The translations under genes and the position numbers were made by a program. Source: Gluconacetobacter asukensis (GTDB lineage: Bacteria; Pseudomonadota; Alphaproteobacteria; Acetobacterales; Acetobacteraceae). From it: DNA of 64,000 nucleotides. Each line of letters starts with the position of its first letter. The first letter of the stretch is position 1. The notes beneath the pieces were generated by a model. It had not been told where the DNA came from, made no database searches, and worked only from the letters and a program-made list of their open reading frames with translations. The stretch spans positions 1 through 64,000 of the forward strand of contig NZ_JABEQE010000006.1 in the NCBI RefSeq assembly GCF_014174375.1. Reading direction: 5' to 3'. Shown here one piece after another: positions 49,502 to 58,061 of the stretch.

Positions 49502-50308
49502 GTTTTTCCCAGACGAGTTCAAAGGTATGGATTGTGCAAATATCAAGGCGTACGAACTATGTTTCCGATGTCCTTGAGATCTGAAGCATCACTGACGGAT
49601 GGCAATCCATAATCGCCGAAATATCGGAACGCAATGGATTGATATGGTGAGCGGAGGAGCAAGAAGAGATAACGTTTTTTTGAACACGAGAGTAATTTCA
49701 AATAGATTCCTGACTTTCAAAAAATTAATAATCAAAGACGAAAATAAAAATGTTATAACATGATGGGAATGGGTTGATGTGGGTGTGCTTATAAATAATA
49801 GATAGTTTCATTCTTTGATTTTGTCGTATATTACTAGAATAATGTTATAAAAATCCGAAAGAAATTTCTGAAAATCAGTATATGTATATAGTTTTTGGAC
49901 AAATTTATTCCAAAATTTGAAAAATTGATCAAAAAATAGACGGTGGGATGGCTTGAGTCGCGATTTTATCCGGAAACTAAAATTTTTTTTAATGGGAAAA
50001 CGTTTTCTAATTTGTATTCACGGATGGCATTCGCGCGCCGCTTTGTGAAAAAAACTTTACGCAAGGCTGTTTTGGAAATATGGATCTGTGTGGGTTTAGG
50101 GCAGGTTCGGCTTGGACCCATGACGGCCATCGCAGGGCCGCGCGGGCATATGATGATTAAAGAGAAATCATGGCCGATTGCGTTTTATTTCTTTATAATC
50201 ATAGGCCTTTTCAAAAATGAAAGATGACCTGATGCCCCCCTCCCGGCCATAAACGAGACGAAGCGTTTCATAGAGAAAAAGTTTCGCCATATTCCCAATA
50301 GGACTCCG
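49502..50308. other. AT-rich intergenic region between fdhS and the porin gene
   Basis: About 800 bp without a supported gene. From ~49640 to ~50090 the base composition drops sharply to mostly A and T, in strong contrast to the coding DNA around it. A nested palindrome at 49603-49641 (caatccat ... ccgaaatatcgg ... atggattg) lies ~100 bp before fdhS and may be an operator. The divergent promoters of fdhSCL and the porin must be here. Confidence 0.55.
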
Positions 50309-51823
50309 ATGATCGGACACTGTGAATGTCACCGGTCGCGCCACTTTGTGAAAAGTGTTGGACGGTTTGTAGCGTTTTTTATTTTGGTATGCGGTCTTCA
50401 TGCCGGCGACGGTCTTGCCCAATCGTCAAGCAGCAATAATCCCCCGTCGGCAACCAGCAAGGGCGAGGCGGTCGAATACGGCGCGGTCTCGTCCAAGGCT
50501 TACCAGCCGACGGCGTATCCGCTGGATGATGTGGGCGGATTCACGATCGGCCCCGTCATTCCGACCCTTGCGGGAGCGCCGCATCTGTTTGGTGACTGGT
50601 ACGGCATTCAGCCGTGGCTGCTCAAGCACGGCGTCTTTCTGAACCTGGCCCTGAACGAGGAATATGTCGGCAATATCACCGGCGGCAAGACCCGGTCGAA
50701 CGTGCTGGCGGGTCAGGTCGCGGGAGAGCTGGATATCGACTGGCAGCGCCTGGCCGGCGTGGAGGGGCTCTGGACCCATATGCTCGTCATCAACGGGCAT
50801 GGTCGCAGCTTCAGCCTCAATTCCGGCGATTCGGTGACGAATCCGGAACAGATCTACGGCGCGCGCGGCAACGTCGTTGCCCATCTTGTCGAGATGTATG
50901 CGGACAAGAGCTTTTTCAACAAGCGCGTCATCGTGTCGGTGGGTGACATTCCGACCGGCAGCTTCTTCTCGTACGATTATACGGCGTGCTTTTTCATGAA
51001 CGTCTCGGTGTGCAGCAACTGGGCGCCGGGAAAATACAATCCTGGTGGTCGTGACTGGCCGTCGGGGAATGTGGGCGGCGTGCTGAAGATCCGGCCGACG
51101 CAGCAGACTTATATCGAGGGTGGTATCTTCCTTGTCAGCCCGCATGCCTATAACGGCGGTATTTCGGGATGGGCGATTGCGCAGGACGGCATGGACAAGG
51201 TCACCTCGCAGGTCGAAATCGGCTGGATGCCCGAGTTCGGCAAGCACAAGCTGCGCGGCAACTACAAGATCGGCTACTGGTACGACAATTCGCGCTATCC
51301 GAACCTGTATGAGGATATTCACGGCAATTCCTTCCAGGCGACCGGTCAGCCGCGCCGCTATGAAGCCGGCATGAGCGTCGCGTGGTTCATGTTCAACCAG
51401 ATGCTGGTCCGCAACGGAGAGGGCCTGACCAACGGCCTGATCATCGAAGGCGGCGCGGGCTATGCGCAGGGCAACCTGGTTGCGATGCGCGATCGCGAAT
51501 GGGTCGGTTTCGTAGAAAGCGGCACGCCGTGGCATCGTCCGAACGATGCGATGGGCATCATGTTCCAGCATTACGACATGAGCCGTACCGTCAGCCTCCA
51601 GCAGGAATCGTCCCTGGCGCTCGGTCTTCCGTTCATGTCGAACCAGTGGGGCCCGGTCTACGGTATTCAGAACTGGGAAAATGCCTACGAGGCCTTCTAC
51701 AGCATCAATCTGGCGCCGGCGACCAACCTGATGGCCGATTTCCAGTATATGCAGCATCCGGGCGCCACGACGACGTTCAAGGATATTGCGATCCTGGGTG
51801 GTCAGTTCACGACGAATTTCTGA
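50309..51823 (+). CDS. OprB-family carbohydrate porin
   Basis: A 504-aa outer-membrane porin. Signal peptide FVAFFILVCGLHAGDGLAQ, a polar linker, then the OprB barrel (HLFGDWYGIQPWLLKHGVFLNLALNEEYVGNITGG, SVGDIPTGSFFSYDYTACFFMN, EIGWMPEFGKHKLRGNYKIGYWYDNS), ending in the required C-terminal Phe. It lets sugars cross the outer membrane. It is divergent from fructose dehydrogenase, so it may feed that enzyme. TAGGACTCCG precedes ATG 50309. Confidence 0.9.
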   Translation: MIGHCECHRSRHFVKSVGRFVAFFILVCGLHAGDGLAQSSSSNNPPSATSKGEAVEYGAVSSKAYQPTAYPLDDVGGFTIGPVIPTLAGAPHLFGDWYGIQPWLLKHGVFLNLALNEEYVGNITGGKTRSNVLAGQVAGELDIDWQRLAGVEGLWTHMLVINGHGRSFSLNSGDSVTNPEQIYGARGNVVAHLVEMYADKSFFNKRVIVSVGDIPTGSFFSYDYTACFFMNVSVCSNWAPGKYNPGGRDWPSGNVGGVLKIRPTQQTYIEGGIFLVSPHAYNGGISGWAIAQDGMDKVTSQVEIGWMPEFGKHKLRGNYKIGYWYDNSRYPNLYEDIHGNSFQATGQPRRYEAGMSVAWFMFNQMLVRNGEGLTNGLIIEGGAGYAQGNLVAMRDREWVGFVESGTPWHRPNDAMGIMFQHYDMSRTVSLQQESSLALGLPFMSNQWGPVYGIQNWENAYEAFYSINLAPATNLMADFQYMQHPGATTTFKDIAILGGQFTTNF

Positions 51824-51841
51824 TCGTCTCTTGACGCTCCG

Positions 51842-51870
51842 CAGGCGTGGCCCACAATGGGCCACGCCTG
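51842..51870 (+). terminator. Hairpin after the porin gene
   Basis: A perfect 13-bp stem caggcgtggccca/tgggccacgcctg with loop caa starts 18 bp after the porin stop. No T-run follows, so it may be an attenuator or mRNA-stabilising hairpin before the next gene. Confidence 0.55.
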
Positions 51871-51939
51871 AACCGTTATGGAAAACGGGTGGTCCTTCCT
51901 TGATCGTTTCGAGACGATCCATGTAAAGGTGACGACATC

Positions 51940-52479
51940 ATGATTTTATTCTCCGGCCTTTCCCTCTCCTCGACCGAAGGGGGGCGCGTGCGGCGTGCGG
52001 CGATGCGCTGTGCGGTGGCCGCGTCCTGCCTGCTGGTGGCCGGGGCGGCGCTTCCGCGTGCGGCGCTGGCGCATGAGCGCACCATGGACCTCAAGACTTC
52101 GCTCGCGTTCATCGAGCGTGCGAAGCAGGCCGCCGAGGCGGTGCATGCGCATGTCGCCATTGCGATCGTCGATGAGGGCGGCAATCTGGTCGCACTCGAG
52201 AAAATGGACGGCACGCAGCTGGGCAGCATGAAGCTGGCGATCATGAAGGCCAAGACCTCCGTGAACTATGCGCGTCCGTCGGCGGACATGGAACATGCCC
52301 TGAATGGCGGCAATTACATGATCGGCACCCTGCCTGATACGCTGCCTGCCGGCGGCGGATATCCGATCACCATCGGCAACAAGATGATCGGTGCGCTGGG
52401 CCTGAGCGGTGGCGAAGGTGAGACCGATGCCAATCTGGCGAAGGAAGCTGTCACGACGGCTCTGCAGAGCCTCAAATAA
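51940..52479 (+). CDS. Exported DUF336 (GlcG/HbpS-like) protein
   Basis: A 179-aa protein with a signal peptide (RCAVAASCLLVAGAALPRAALA) and a DUF336 domain (IERAKQAAEAVHAHVAIAIVDEGGNLVALEKMDGTQLGSMKLAIMKAKTSV, LPAGGGYPITIGNKMIGALGLSGGEGETDANLAKEAV). The family includes haem-binding HbpS and GlcG, and forms octamers. Exported members are often encoded beside periplasmic dehydrogenases in acetic acid bacteria, and here the gene follows the porin next to fdhSCL. Function is unknown. AAAGGTG precedes ATG 51940. Confidence 0.85.
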   Translation: MILFSGLSLSSTEGGRVRRAAMRCAVAASCLLVAGAALPRAALAHERTMDLKTSLAFIERAKQAAEAVHAHVAIAIVDEGGNLVALEKMDGTQLGSMKLAIMKAKTSVNYARPSADMEHALNGGNYMIGTLPDTLPAGGGYPITIGNKMIGALGLSGGEGETDANLAKEAVTTALQSLK

Positions 52480-52504
52480 GTTTTCTCCGGCTTTATTGTT
52501 TGAA

Positions 52505-52523
52505 GCGGGGCGTTTTGCCCCGC
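52505..52523 (+). terminator. Hairpin after the exported DUF336 gene
   Basis: Stem gcggggc/gccccgc with loop gtttt, 26 bp after the stop codon. Confidence 0.5.
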
Positions 52524-52821
52524 GATGGGGATATCAGCCTGGCCTCCAGGCTGGTATTCCGGCTCCGAAATCCGCAGGCGCGTTTCGGAGGTTTGCAGGG
52601 CGAGAGAACTTGGTGTGACGAGCCCGACGAGGCGCGGCATGCTCTCCCGTCCTGCCTTGAAGAGCGTCTTCACGCGATTGAGTGCGTTACCTCATCGCGA
52701 CCCGCGCCGGCGGCAGGACCATTCCCTGACATTTTGTACGGTTCCCGGTCATGCATTAGCGCGGCGGGATCGTCGGGAATATCGAGAATATGTCGTGGAT
52801 GCGTTTTATGGCGCTCTACAT

Positions 52822-52852
52822 ATAACGATATCCTTATATGTGCAAATTATGT
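52822..52852. promoter_or_regulatory. Methionine regulon motif, copy 2
   Basis: This 31-bp stretch matches 45659-45689 at 28 of 31 positions and in the same + strand orientation. It lies ~40 bp before the cobalamin riboswitch, where the metE promoter should be. The ArsR-methyltransferase protein is the likely binder. Confidence 0.68.
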
Positions 52853-52888
52853 TGACTGTCATGCGGGCGGGTGCCTTAATCCGGCACG

Positions 52889-53058
52889 TCATGGTTCCGC
52901 GTCCCGTTGGGGCGCGGCGAAGAGGGAAGCCGGTGTGATGCCGGCGCTGCCCCCGCAACTGTAAGCGGCGAGCATCGGTCCATTCGCGTCACTGGGGTTT
53001 GCGCCCTGGGAAGGCCGGACCGGCGATGCGCGGACCCGCGAGCCAGGAGACCTGCCAT
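52889..53058 (+). ncRNA. Cobalamin riboswitch
   Basis: The conserved core is readable in order: ggttcc (52893), aagagggaagccggtg, ctgcccccgcaactgtaagcgg, gtcactgggg and gagccaggagacctgcc (to ~53056). It lies upstream of metE, the B12-independent methionine synthase, so B12 should switch metE off. A GC-rich hairpin region follows before metE and probably forms the expression platform. Confidence 0.95.
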
Positions 53059-53183
53059 GGCCACAAAGATCCTCCGGCGGGGTGTCCGGATGGGGCGTGG
53101 ATGATGCCGCGCCGGTCCCTGGGCCGGCGTGAGCGCGCGTGCGCACCTGTCCCGACGGCACCGCCCAACCTGACGAGGCAGTC

Positions 53184-55496
53184 ATGAGTGTTACCGTCGC
53201 GACCCTGGGGTTTCCCCGCATCGGCCCCCGCCGCGAACTGAAGACCGAACTGGAGCAGCATTGGGCCGGGCGGAGCGATGCCGCGTCGCTGCTGGCCGCA
53301 GCGGCCCGGCTGCGCGCCGGCAACTGGGCCTGGCAGCGCGACCGGGGGGCGGATGTGATTCCGTCCAACGATTTCTCGCTCTACGACCATGTGCTGGATA
53401 CCAGCGCGATGGTGGGGGCGATTCCGCCGGTCTATGGCTGGAGCGGCGGGCCGGTCGACGGCGCGACCTATTTCGCCATGGCGCGCGGCACGCAGGGCGA
53501 GGCCGCCTGTGCCCATGGCCATGCCGCGCATGCGGCGGGCGGTGTGCCGGCGGCGGAAATGACGAAATGGTTCGACACCAACTACCATTATCTGGTGCCC
53601 GAATTTTCTGCCGATCAGGTGTTCCGCCTGTCCTCGACCAAGCCGGTCGATGAGTATAATGAGGCCCGCGCCCAGGGGATCGAGACGCGGCCGGTGCTGC
53701 TGGGGCCGGTCAGCTACCTGTTGCTGGGCAAGGCGCGCGGTGGCGATTTCGATCCGCTGACGCTGCTGCCGCGCCTGCTGCCGGTCTATGTCGCCGTGCT
53801 GCGGGCCCTGGCCGATGCCGGCGCCGGCTGGGTGCAGATCGACGAGCCCTGTCTGGTGCTGGACCTGAACGATGCGGCGCGTGCCGCCTATGCGCAGGCC
53901 TATGCCCAACTTCATGCGGCGCTGGACGGTACGCGCCTGATGCTGACGACCTATTTCGGCGATCTGGGCGACAATCTGGCGACCGCGTTGGCGTTGCCGG
54001 TCGACGGGCTGCATATCGACCTGGTGCGGGCGCCCGGGCAGTTGCAGCCCGTGCTGGAGGGGGCGCGGCCCGACCTGGTGCTGTCGCTGGGCGTGATCGA
54101 TGGGCGGAATGTGTGGCGGGCCGACCTGCATGCGATCCTGGCGAGGATTGCGCCGGCTGTGCGCTCGGGTCGGACGCTCCAGCTTGCGCCGTCCTGCTCG
54201 CTGCTGCACAGCCCGCTGGATCTGGACCGCGAGACCGCGCTGGACGAAGACGTGCGCTCCTGGCTGGCCTTTGCTGTGCAGAAGATCGGGGAACTGGCGA
54301 TTCTGGCCCGGGCGTTGAACACGGGGGTGGAGTCGGTGCGCGGGGAACTGGATGCCGCCTCGGCCGCCGTTGCGTCGCGCCGGACCTCGCCGCGTATCAA
54401 CAGCCCGGCTGTCCAGGCGCGCGTCGCTGGCGGAAGCGGGCAGGCGGGCCGCGCCACGCCGTTCCCTGTGCGGCAGGCCGCGCAGCGTGTGATGCTGGAC
54501 CTGCCGCCTTTCCCGACCACGACGATCGGCTCGTTCCCGCAGACGCCGGAAGTGCGTCAGGCGCGCGCCGCGCAGGCCCGGGGCGCGCTGGCCGATGACG
54601 CGTATGAGGCCTTCCTGAAGGAGGAGATTGCCGCTGCCGTCCGCTGGCAGGAAGAGGCGGGACTGGACGTGCTGGTACATGGCGAGTTCGAACGCAACGA
54701 CATGGTGCAGTATTTCGGTGAGCATCTGTCGGGCTTCGTGTTCACCAGGCATGGGTGGGTCCAGTCCTATGGCTCGCGCTGCGTGCGGCCGCCGATCATC
54801 TATGGCGACGTCGCGCGGCCCCAGCCGATGACCGTCGGGTGGTGGGAATATGCCCAGTCGCTGACGGCGCGGCCGATGAAGGGCATGCTGACGGGACCGG
54901 TCACGATCCTGAACTGGTCGTTCGTGCGCGACGACCAGCCGCGCGAGACCACCTGCCGCCAGATCGCCTATGCCATCCGTGACGAGGTGGTGGATCTGGA
55001 GCGGGCGGGGGCTGCGATCATCCAGATCGACGAGGCCGCGCTGCGCGAGGGGCTGCCGCTGCGGCGGCGCGACTGGCAGGCCTATCTGGACTGGGCGGTC
55101 GCGAGTTTCCGCATCGCCTCGTCCGGCGTGGCCGATGTGACGCAGATCCATACCCACATGTGTTATTCGGAGTTCAACGACATCATTGCCGCCATTGCGG
55201 CGATGGATGCCGACGTGATTTCGATCGAGACCGCGCGGTCGAAGATGGAACTGCTGGATGCCTTTGTGGACCATCGCTATCCGGCGGAGATCGGGCCAGG
55301 TGTGTATGACATCCATTCGCCGCGGGAACCCTCGGTGGACGAGATGGTGGCGCTGCTGAAGGCCGCAGCCCGGCGGCTGGACGCGCGGCAGATCTGGGTG
55401 AATCCGGATTGCGGGCTGAAGACCCGCAAATGGCCTGAGGTCTGGCCGGCGATCGCCAGCATGGTCGCGGCGGCGCGGGCGATGCGCGCGGGTTGA
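53184..55496 (+). CDS. metE: Cobalamin-independent methionine synthase
   Basis: A 770-aa zinc enzyme that transfers the methyl group of 5-methyl-THF-polyglutamate to homocysteine. N-terminal half: TLGFPRIGPRRELKTELEQHW and TKWFDTNYHYLVPE. C-terminal half: FPTTTIGSFPQTPEVR, VRPPIIYGDV and the zinc ligands His658 and Cys660 in THMCYSEF and Cys743 in NPDCGLKTR. ATG 53184 has GAGG seven bases upstream; 53139 is not supported. It is controlled by the cobalamin riboswitch and probably by the shared methionine motif. An MFT-producing metF lies at 43.8 kb. Confidence 0.97.
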   Translation: MSVTVATLGFPRIGPRRELKTELEQHWAGRSDAASLLAAAARLRAGNWAWQRDRGADVIPSNDFSLYDHVLDTSAMVGAIPPVYGWSGGPVDGATYFAMARGTQGEAACAHGHAAHAAGGVPAAEMTKWFDTNYHYLVPEFSADQVFRLSSTKPVDEYNEARAQGIETRPVLLGPVSYLLLGKARGGDFDPLTLLPRLLPVYVAVLRALADAGAGWVQIDEPCLVLDLNDAARAAYAQAYAQLHAALDGTRLMLTTYFGDLGDNLATALALPVDGLHIDLVRAPGQLQPVLEGARPDLVLSLGVIDGRNVWRADLHAILARIAPAVRSGRTLQLAPSCSLLHSPLDLDRETALDEDVRSWLAFAVQKIGELAILARALNTGVESVRGELDAASAAVASRRTSPRINSPAVQARVAGGSGQAGRATPFPVRQAAQRVMLDLPPFPTTTIGSFPQTPEVRQARAAQARGALADDAYEAFLKEEIAAAVRWQEEAGLDVLVHGEFERNDMVQYFGEHLSGFVFTRHGWVQSYGSRCVRPPIIYGDVARPQPMTVGWWEYAQSLTARPMKGMLTGPVTILNWSFVRDDQPRETTCRQIAYAIRDEVVDLERAGAAIIQIDEAALREGLPLRRRDWQAYLDWAVASFRIASSGVADVTQIHTHMCYSEFNDIIAAIAAMDADVISIETARSKMELLDAFVDHRYPAEIGPGVYDIHSPREPSVDEMVALLKAAARRLDARQIWVNPDCGLKTRKWPEVWPAIASMVAAARAMRAG

Positions 55497-55590
55497 ACGG
55501 AGCCTGTTGCATCCGGGCACGGAACGAGGTTGGTTGGGCGCTTCGCGCGCGATTCGCTCGCCCATCCCTTCGTTCCGGAGTTTGCCCAAC

Positions 55591-57183
55591 GTGTCGTCCC
55601 GCCTGAATCGTGCCCTTGGACCCTGGCAACTGATGTTCACCGGGCTGAGTGCCATGATCGGGTCGGGGTGGCTGTTCGGGGCCGAGCGGGCGGCCTCCAC
55701 CGCGGGACCGGCCGCCATCCTGGCCTGGCTGCTGGGGGCGTTCATCGCGCTGGTCATCGCCGCCATGGCGACCGAGCTGGGCGGCATGTTTCCGGTGGCG
55801 GGCGGCATGGTCCGTTACGCCAACCTGACGCACGGGCCGCTGGTCGGCTTCATGGCCGCCGGGGCGAACTGGCTGTCGATCGTCAGCGTCGTGCCGGTCG
55901 AGGCCGAGGCGTCGGTGCAGTATATGAGTTCCTGGCCGTTCTCCTGGGCGCGGGGGATGTATCATGACGGGGTGCTGTCGCCGAGCGGACTGGCGGCTGC
56001 CGCCGTGCTGGTGGTGGTCTATTTCCTGCTCAATTTCTGGGGCGTGCGTTTCTTCGCCCGGTTCAATTCCGCCATCACGGTCTTCAAGCTGATCGTGCCG
56101 GCGACGACGGCGGTGCTGCTGATGGCCAGCAGCTTCCATGGCGCTAACCTGACCGGTGCGGAGGCGGGAGGCTTCATGCCCTATGGCCTGTCCGGCGTGC
56201 TGACGGCGGTGGCGACCTCGGGCATCGTCTTCGCCTTCAACGGGTTCCAGAGCCCGCTGAATCTGGCAGGTGAGGCGCGCAATCCGGGCCGCAGCATTCC
56301 GTTTGCCGTGATCGGGTCGGTGGCGACGGCGACCGTGATCTATCTGCTGCTGCAATGCGCCTATCTGGGGGCGGTGCGGCCGGGTGCGGGGGGATGGGCG
56401 GCTCTGTCCTTTTCCTCGCCCTTTGCGCAACTGGCCATTGCCTTCAACCTGAACTGGGTGGCGGTGCTGCTGTATTTCGATGCGTTCCTGGCACCCAGCG
56501 GGGCCGGGGCGACGCATCTGGCGTCCAGCACGCGCATGACGCTGGGCATGCAGCGCAACGGCACGCTGCCCGACCTGCTGGGGGCGATCCATCCGGAATC
56601 CGGGGTGCCGCGCCCGGCACTGTGGTTCAACATTGGCGCGGCCTATATCTTCCTGTTCTGCTTTCGCGGCTGGGGTATCCTGGCGGCGGTGATTTCGGTC
56701 TGCACCGTGATTTCGTACCTGATGCTGCCGATTTCGGCGCTGGCGCTGCGGGGCACGCTGGCCGATCGGCCGCGTCCGGTGCGGGTGCCGGTGATGCGGG
56801 TGACGGGGGCGCTGGCCTTCATGTTCTCGTCGCTGCTGCTGTACTGGGCGCGCTGGCCGCTGAGCGGGGATATCATCCTGCTGATGCTGCTGCTTCTGCC
56901 GCTCTATCTGTGGTGCCGCCGCCAGGATAGCTGGGCGCAGCATCGCGCGGCGGCGCGGCATGCCATCTGGTTCATGGTCTATCTGCCGACGATCGCGGCG
57001 CTGTCCTATGCCGGCAGCCCGCAATTCGGCGGGCATGGGTGGATTCCCTATGGGTGGGACCTGATCGTGGTGGCGGGGGTCTCGCTGCTGTTCTGCGTCT
57101 GGGGGGTGCGCAGCGCCGTGGCCGCGCCGGATCTGTCGCTGATGGATGAAGCGGATGACGGGCTGCCGGATATCGGGCACTGA
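55591..57183 (+). CDS. APC-family amino-acid permease
   Basis: A ~530-aa transporter with about 12-14 helices. The first helix region (FTGLSAMIGSGWLFGAERAASTAGPAAILAWLLGAF) has the APC substrate-binding GSGW motif. ITVFKLIVPATTAVLL and SGIVFAFNGFQSPLNLAGEARNPGRSIPFAVIGSV are typical of the aspartate-proton symporter/YveA-like group. GTG 55591 gives a family-like N-terminus; the frame from 55507 adds a hairpin-forming leader. It follows metE by 95 bp and precedes an IclR gene. The amino acid is not known. Confidence 0.85.
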   Translation: MSSRLNRALGPWQLMFTGLSAMIGSGWLFGAERAASTAGPAAILAWLLGAFIALVIAAMATELGGMFPVAGGMVRYANLTHGPLVGFMAAGANWLSIVSVVPVEAEASVQYMSSWPFSWARGMYHDGVLSPSGLAAAAVLVVVYFLLNFWGVRFFARFNSAITVFKLIVPATTAVLLMASSFHGANLTGAEAGGFMPYGLSGVLTAVATSGIVFAFNGFQSPLNLAGEARNPGRSIPFAVIGSVATATVIYLLLQCAYLGAVRPGAGGWAALSFSSPFAQLAIAFNLNWVAVLLYFDAFLAPSGAGATHLASSTRMTLGMQRNGTLPDLLGAIHPESGVPRPALWFNIGAAYIFLFCFRGWGILAAVISVCTVISYLMLPISALALRGTLADRPRPVRVPVMRVTGALAFMFSSLLLYWARWPLSGDIILLMLLLLPLYLWCRRQDSWAQHRAAARHAIWFMVYLPTIAALSYAGSPQFGGHGWIPYGWDLIVVAGVSLLFCVWGVRSAVAAPDLSLMDEADDGLPDIGH

Positions 57184-57210
57184 ACGGGTGCTGGGCCCGC
57201 GGGGGCGGCT

Positions 57211-57903
57211 GTGATCCAGTCCGTCGAGCGGGCCGCCGCGATATTGGAGATTATCGCCCAGGAGGGTGGGCGGGCGCATCTGCGTACGATTCACGAGCAG
57301 ATGGGGATCGGCAAGACGACCATCCACAATATTCTGAAAACGCTTGACCGGCTGGGCTATGTGCAGCGTGTGCCGGGGGACATGCGCTATCATCTCGGCA
57401 ACCGTATCCTGAATATCGCGCGCATGGCCGGCGATGATTCCATTCTGCGCGACCGCGTGCGCCCGGTGCTGGAGGCGATTGCACGCGCCTGCGATGCGAC
57501 GGTGCTGCTGGCCGTGCCGAGCGGGGATGAAGTCGCGTATCTCGACATGATCGAGACACCGGCCTGGAGCATGGACGGGGCGGGCTTCGGGCAGCGTGAC
57601 AAGCTGGAAGGATCGGCCCTCGGCCTGGTCTTCCTGGCGTTTTTCCCTGGTGTCGAAAAGAGGATGACGCTGTCGCAGGGCAGGAACCTGAGCGCGGCGT
57701 TCCTGTCCCAGATCGAACAGGTCAGGACCAGGGGTTATGCGCTCGATCTCGAAGCCTCCCGGCCCGGATGGAACTGCCTGGCCGTGCCGTGGCGGGACCA
57801 CGGGCTGGTGCAGGCGGGTATCAGCATTACCGGCCCGGCCGACAGGCTGCCCCGGCGGCGGCTGGTTGAGCTGAGTTGGACGATGATGACGCTGGTGGCC
57901 TGA
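57211..57903 (+). CDS. IclR-family regulator
   Basis: A 230-aa protein. The HTH is at the very N-terminus (SVERAAAILEIIAQEGGRAHLRTIHEQMGIGKTTIHNILKTLDRLGYV), followed by an effector domain (RACDATVLLAVPSGDEVAYLDMIE, LEGSALGLVFLAFFPG, RPGWNCLAVPWRDHGLVQAGISITGPADRL). The start is GTG 57211. It may regulate the permease upstream or the DUF336-MFS pair downstream; a palindrome like that of the other IclR site lies at 57954. Confidence 0.85.
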   Translation: MIQSVERAAAILEIIAQEGGRAHLRTIHEQMGIGKTTIHNILKTLDRLGYVQRVPGDMRYHLGNRILNIARMAGDDSILRDRVRPVLEAIARACDATVLLAVPSGDEVAYLDMIETPAWSMDGAGFGQRDKLEGSALGLVFLAFFPGVEKRMTLSQGRNLSAAFLSQIEQVRTRGYALDLEASRPGWNCLAVPWRDHGLVQAGISITGPADRLPRRRLVELSWTMMTLVA

Positions 57904-57953
57904 GAACCGGCCGGGGCCCGGGGACACGGGTCATGGTCTGGTGGGCGTGGAAG

Positions 57954-57968
57954 TTCAACGATATTGAA
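57954..57968. promoter_or_regulatory. Palindrome upstream of the DUF336 gene
   Basis: ttcaacgatattgaa has 5-bp arms ttcaa/ttgaa. It resembles the gttcagtatattgaac site next to the other IclR gene (23964-23981), so it may be an IclR operator. Confidence 0.4.
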
Positions 57969-58061
57969 TAAATTCGTATTTATGGGATGGGACCGTTCCT
58001 TGCGGGCCTGTCTGGATTACAGTGCCGGCACGTTTTCCTGACAGGATCAGAGGTCTTTTTC

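Noticed and set aside
49943-50227. 94-aa frame in the AT-rich gap before the porin
   Set aside because: No ribosome binding site, no recognisable motif, and unusual composition that follows the AT-rich DNA rather than a protein.
52989-55808. 939-aa minus-strand frame
   Set aside because: It is antisense to metE and the riboswitch. Those two are certain, and the frame has no recognisable domain.
55183-57927. 914-aa minus-strand frame
   Set aside because: It is antisense to the amino-acid permease and IclR genes; composition is Arg/Pro/His-rich and typical of a shadow frame.
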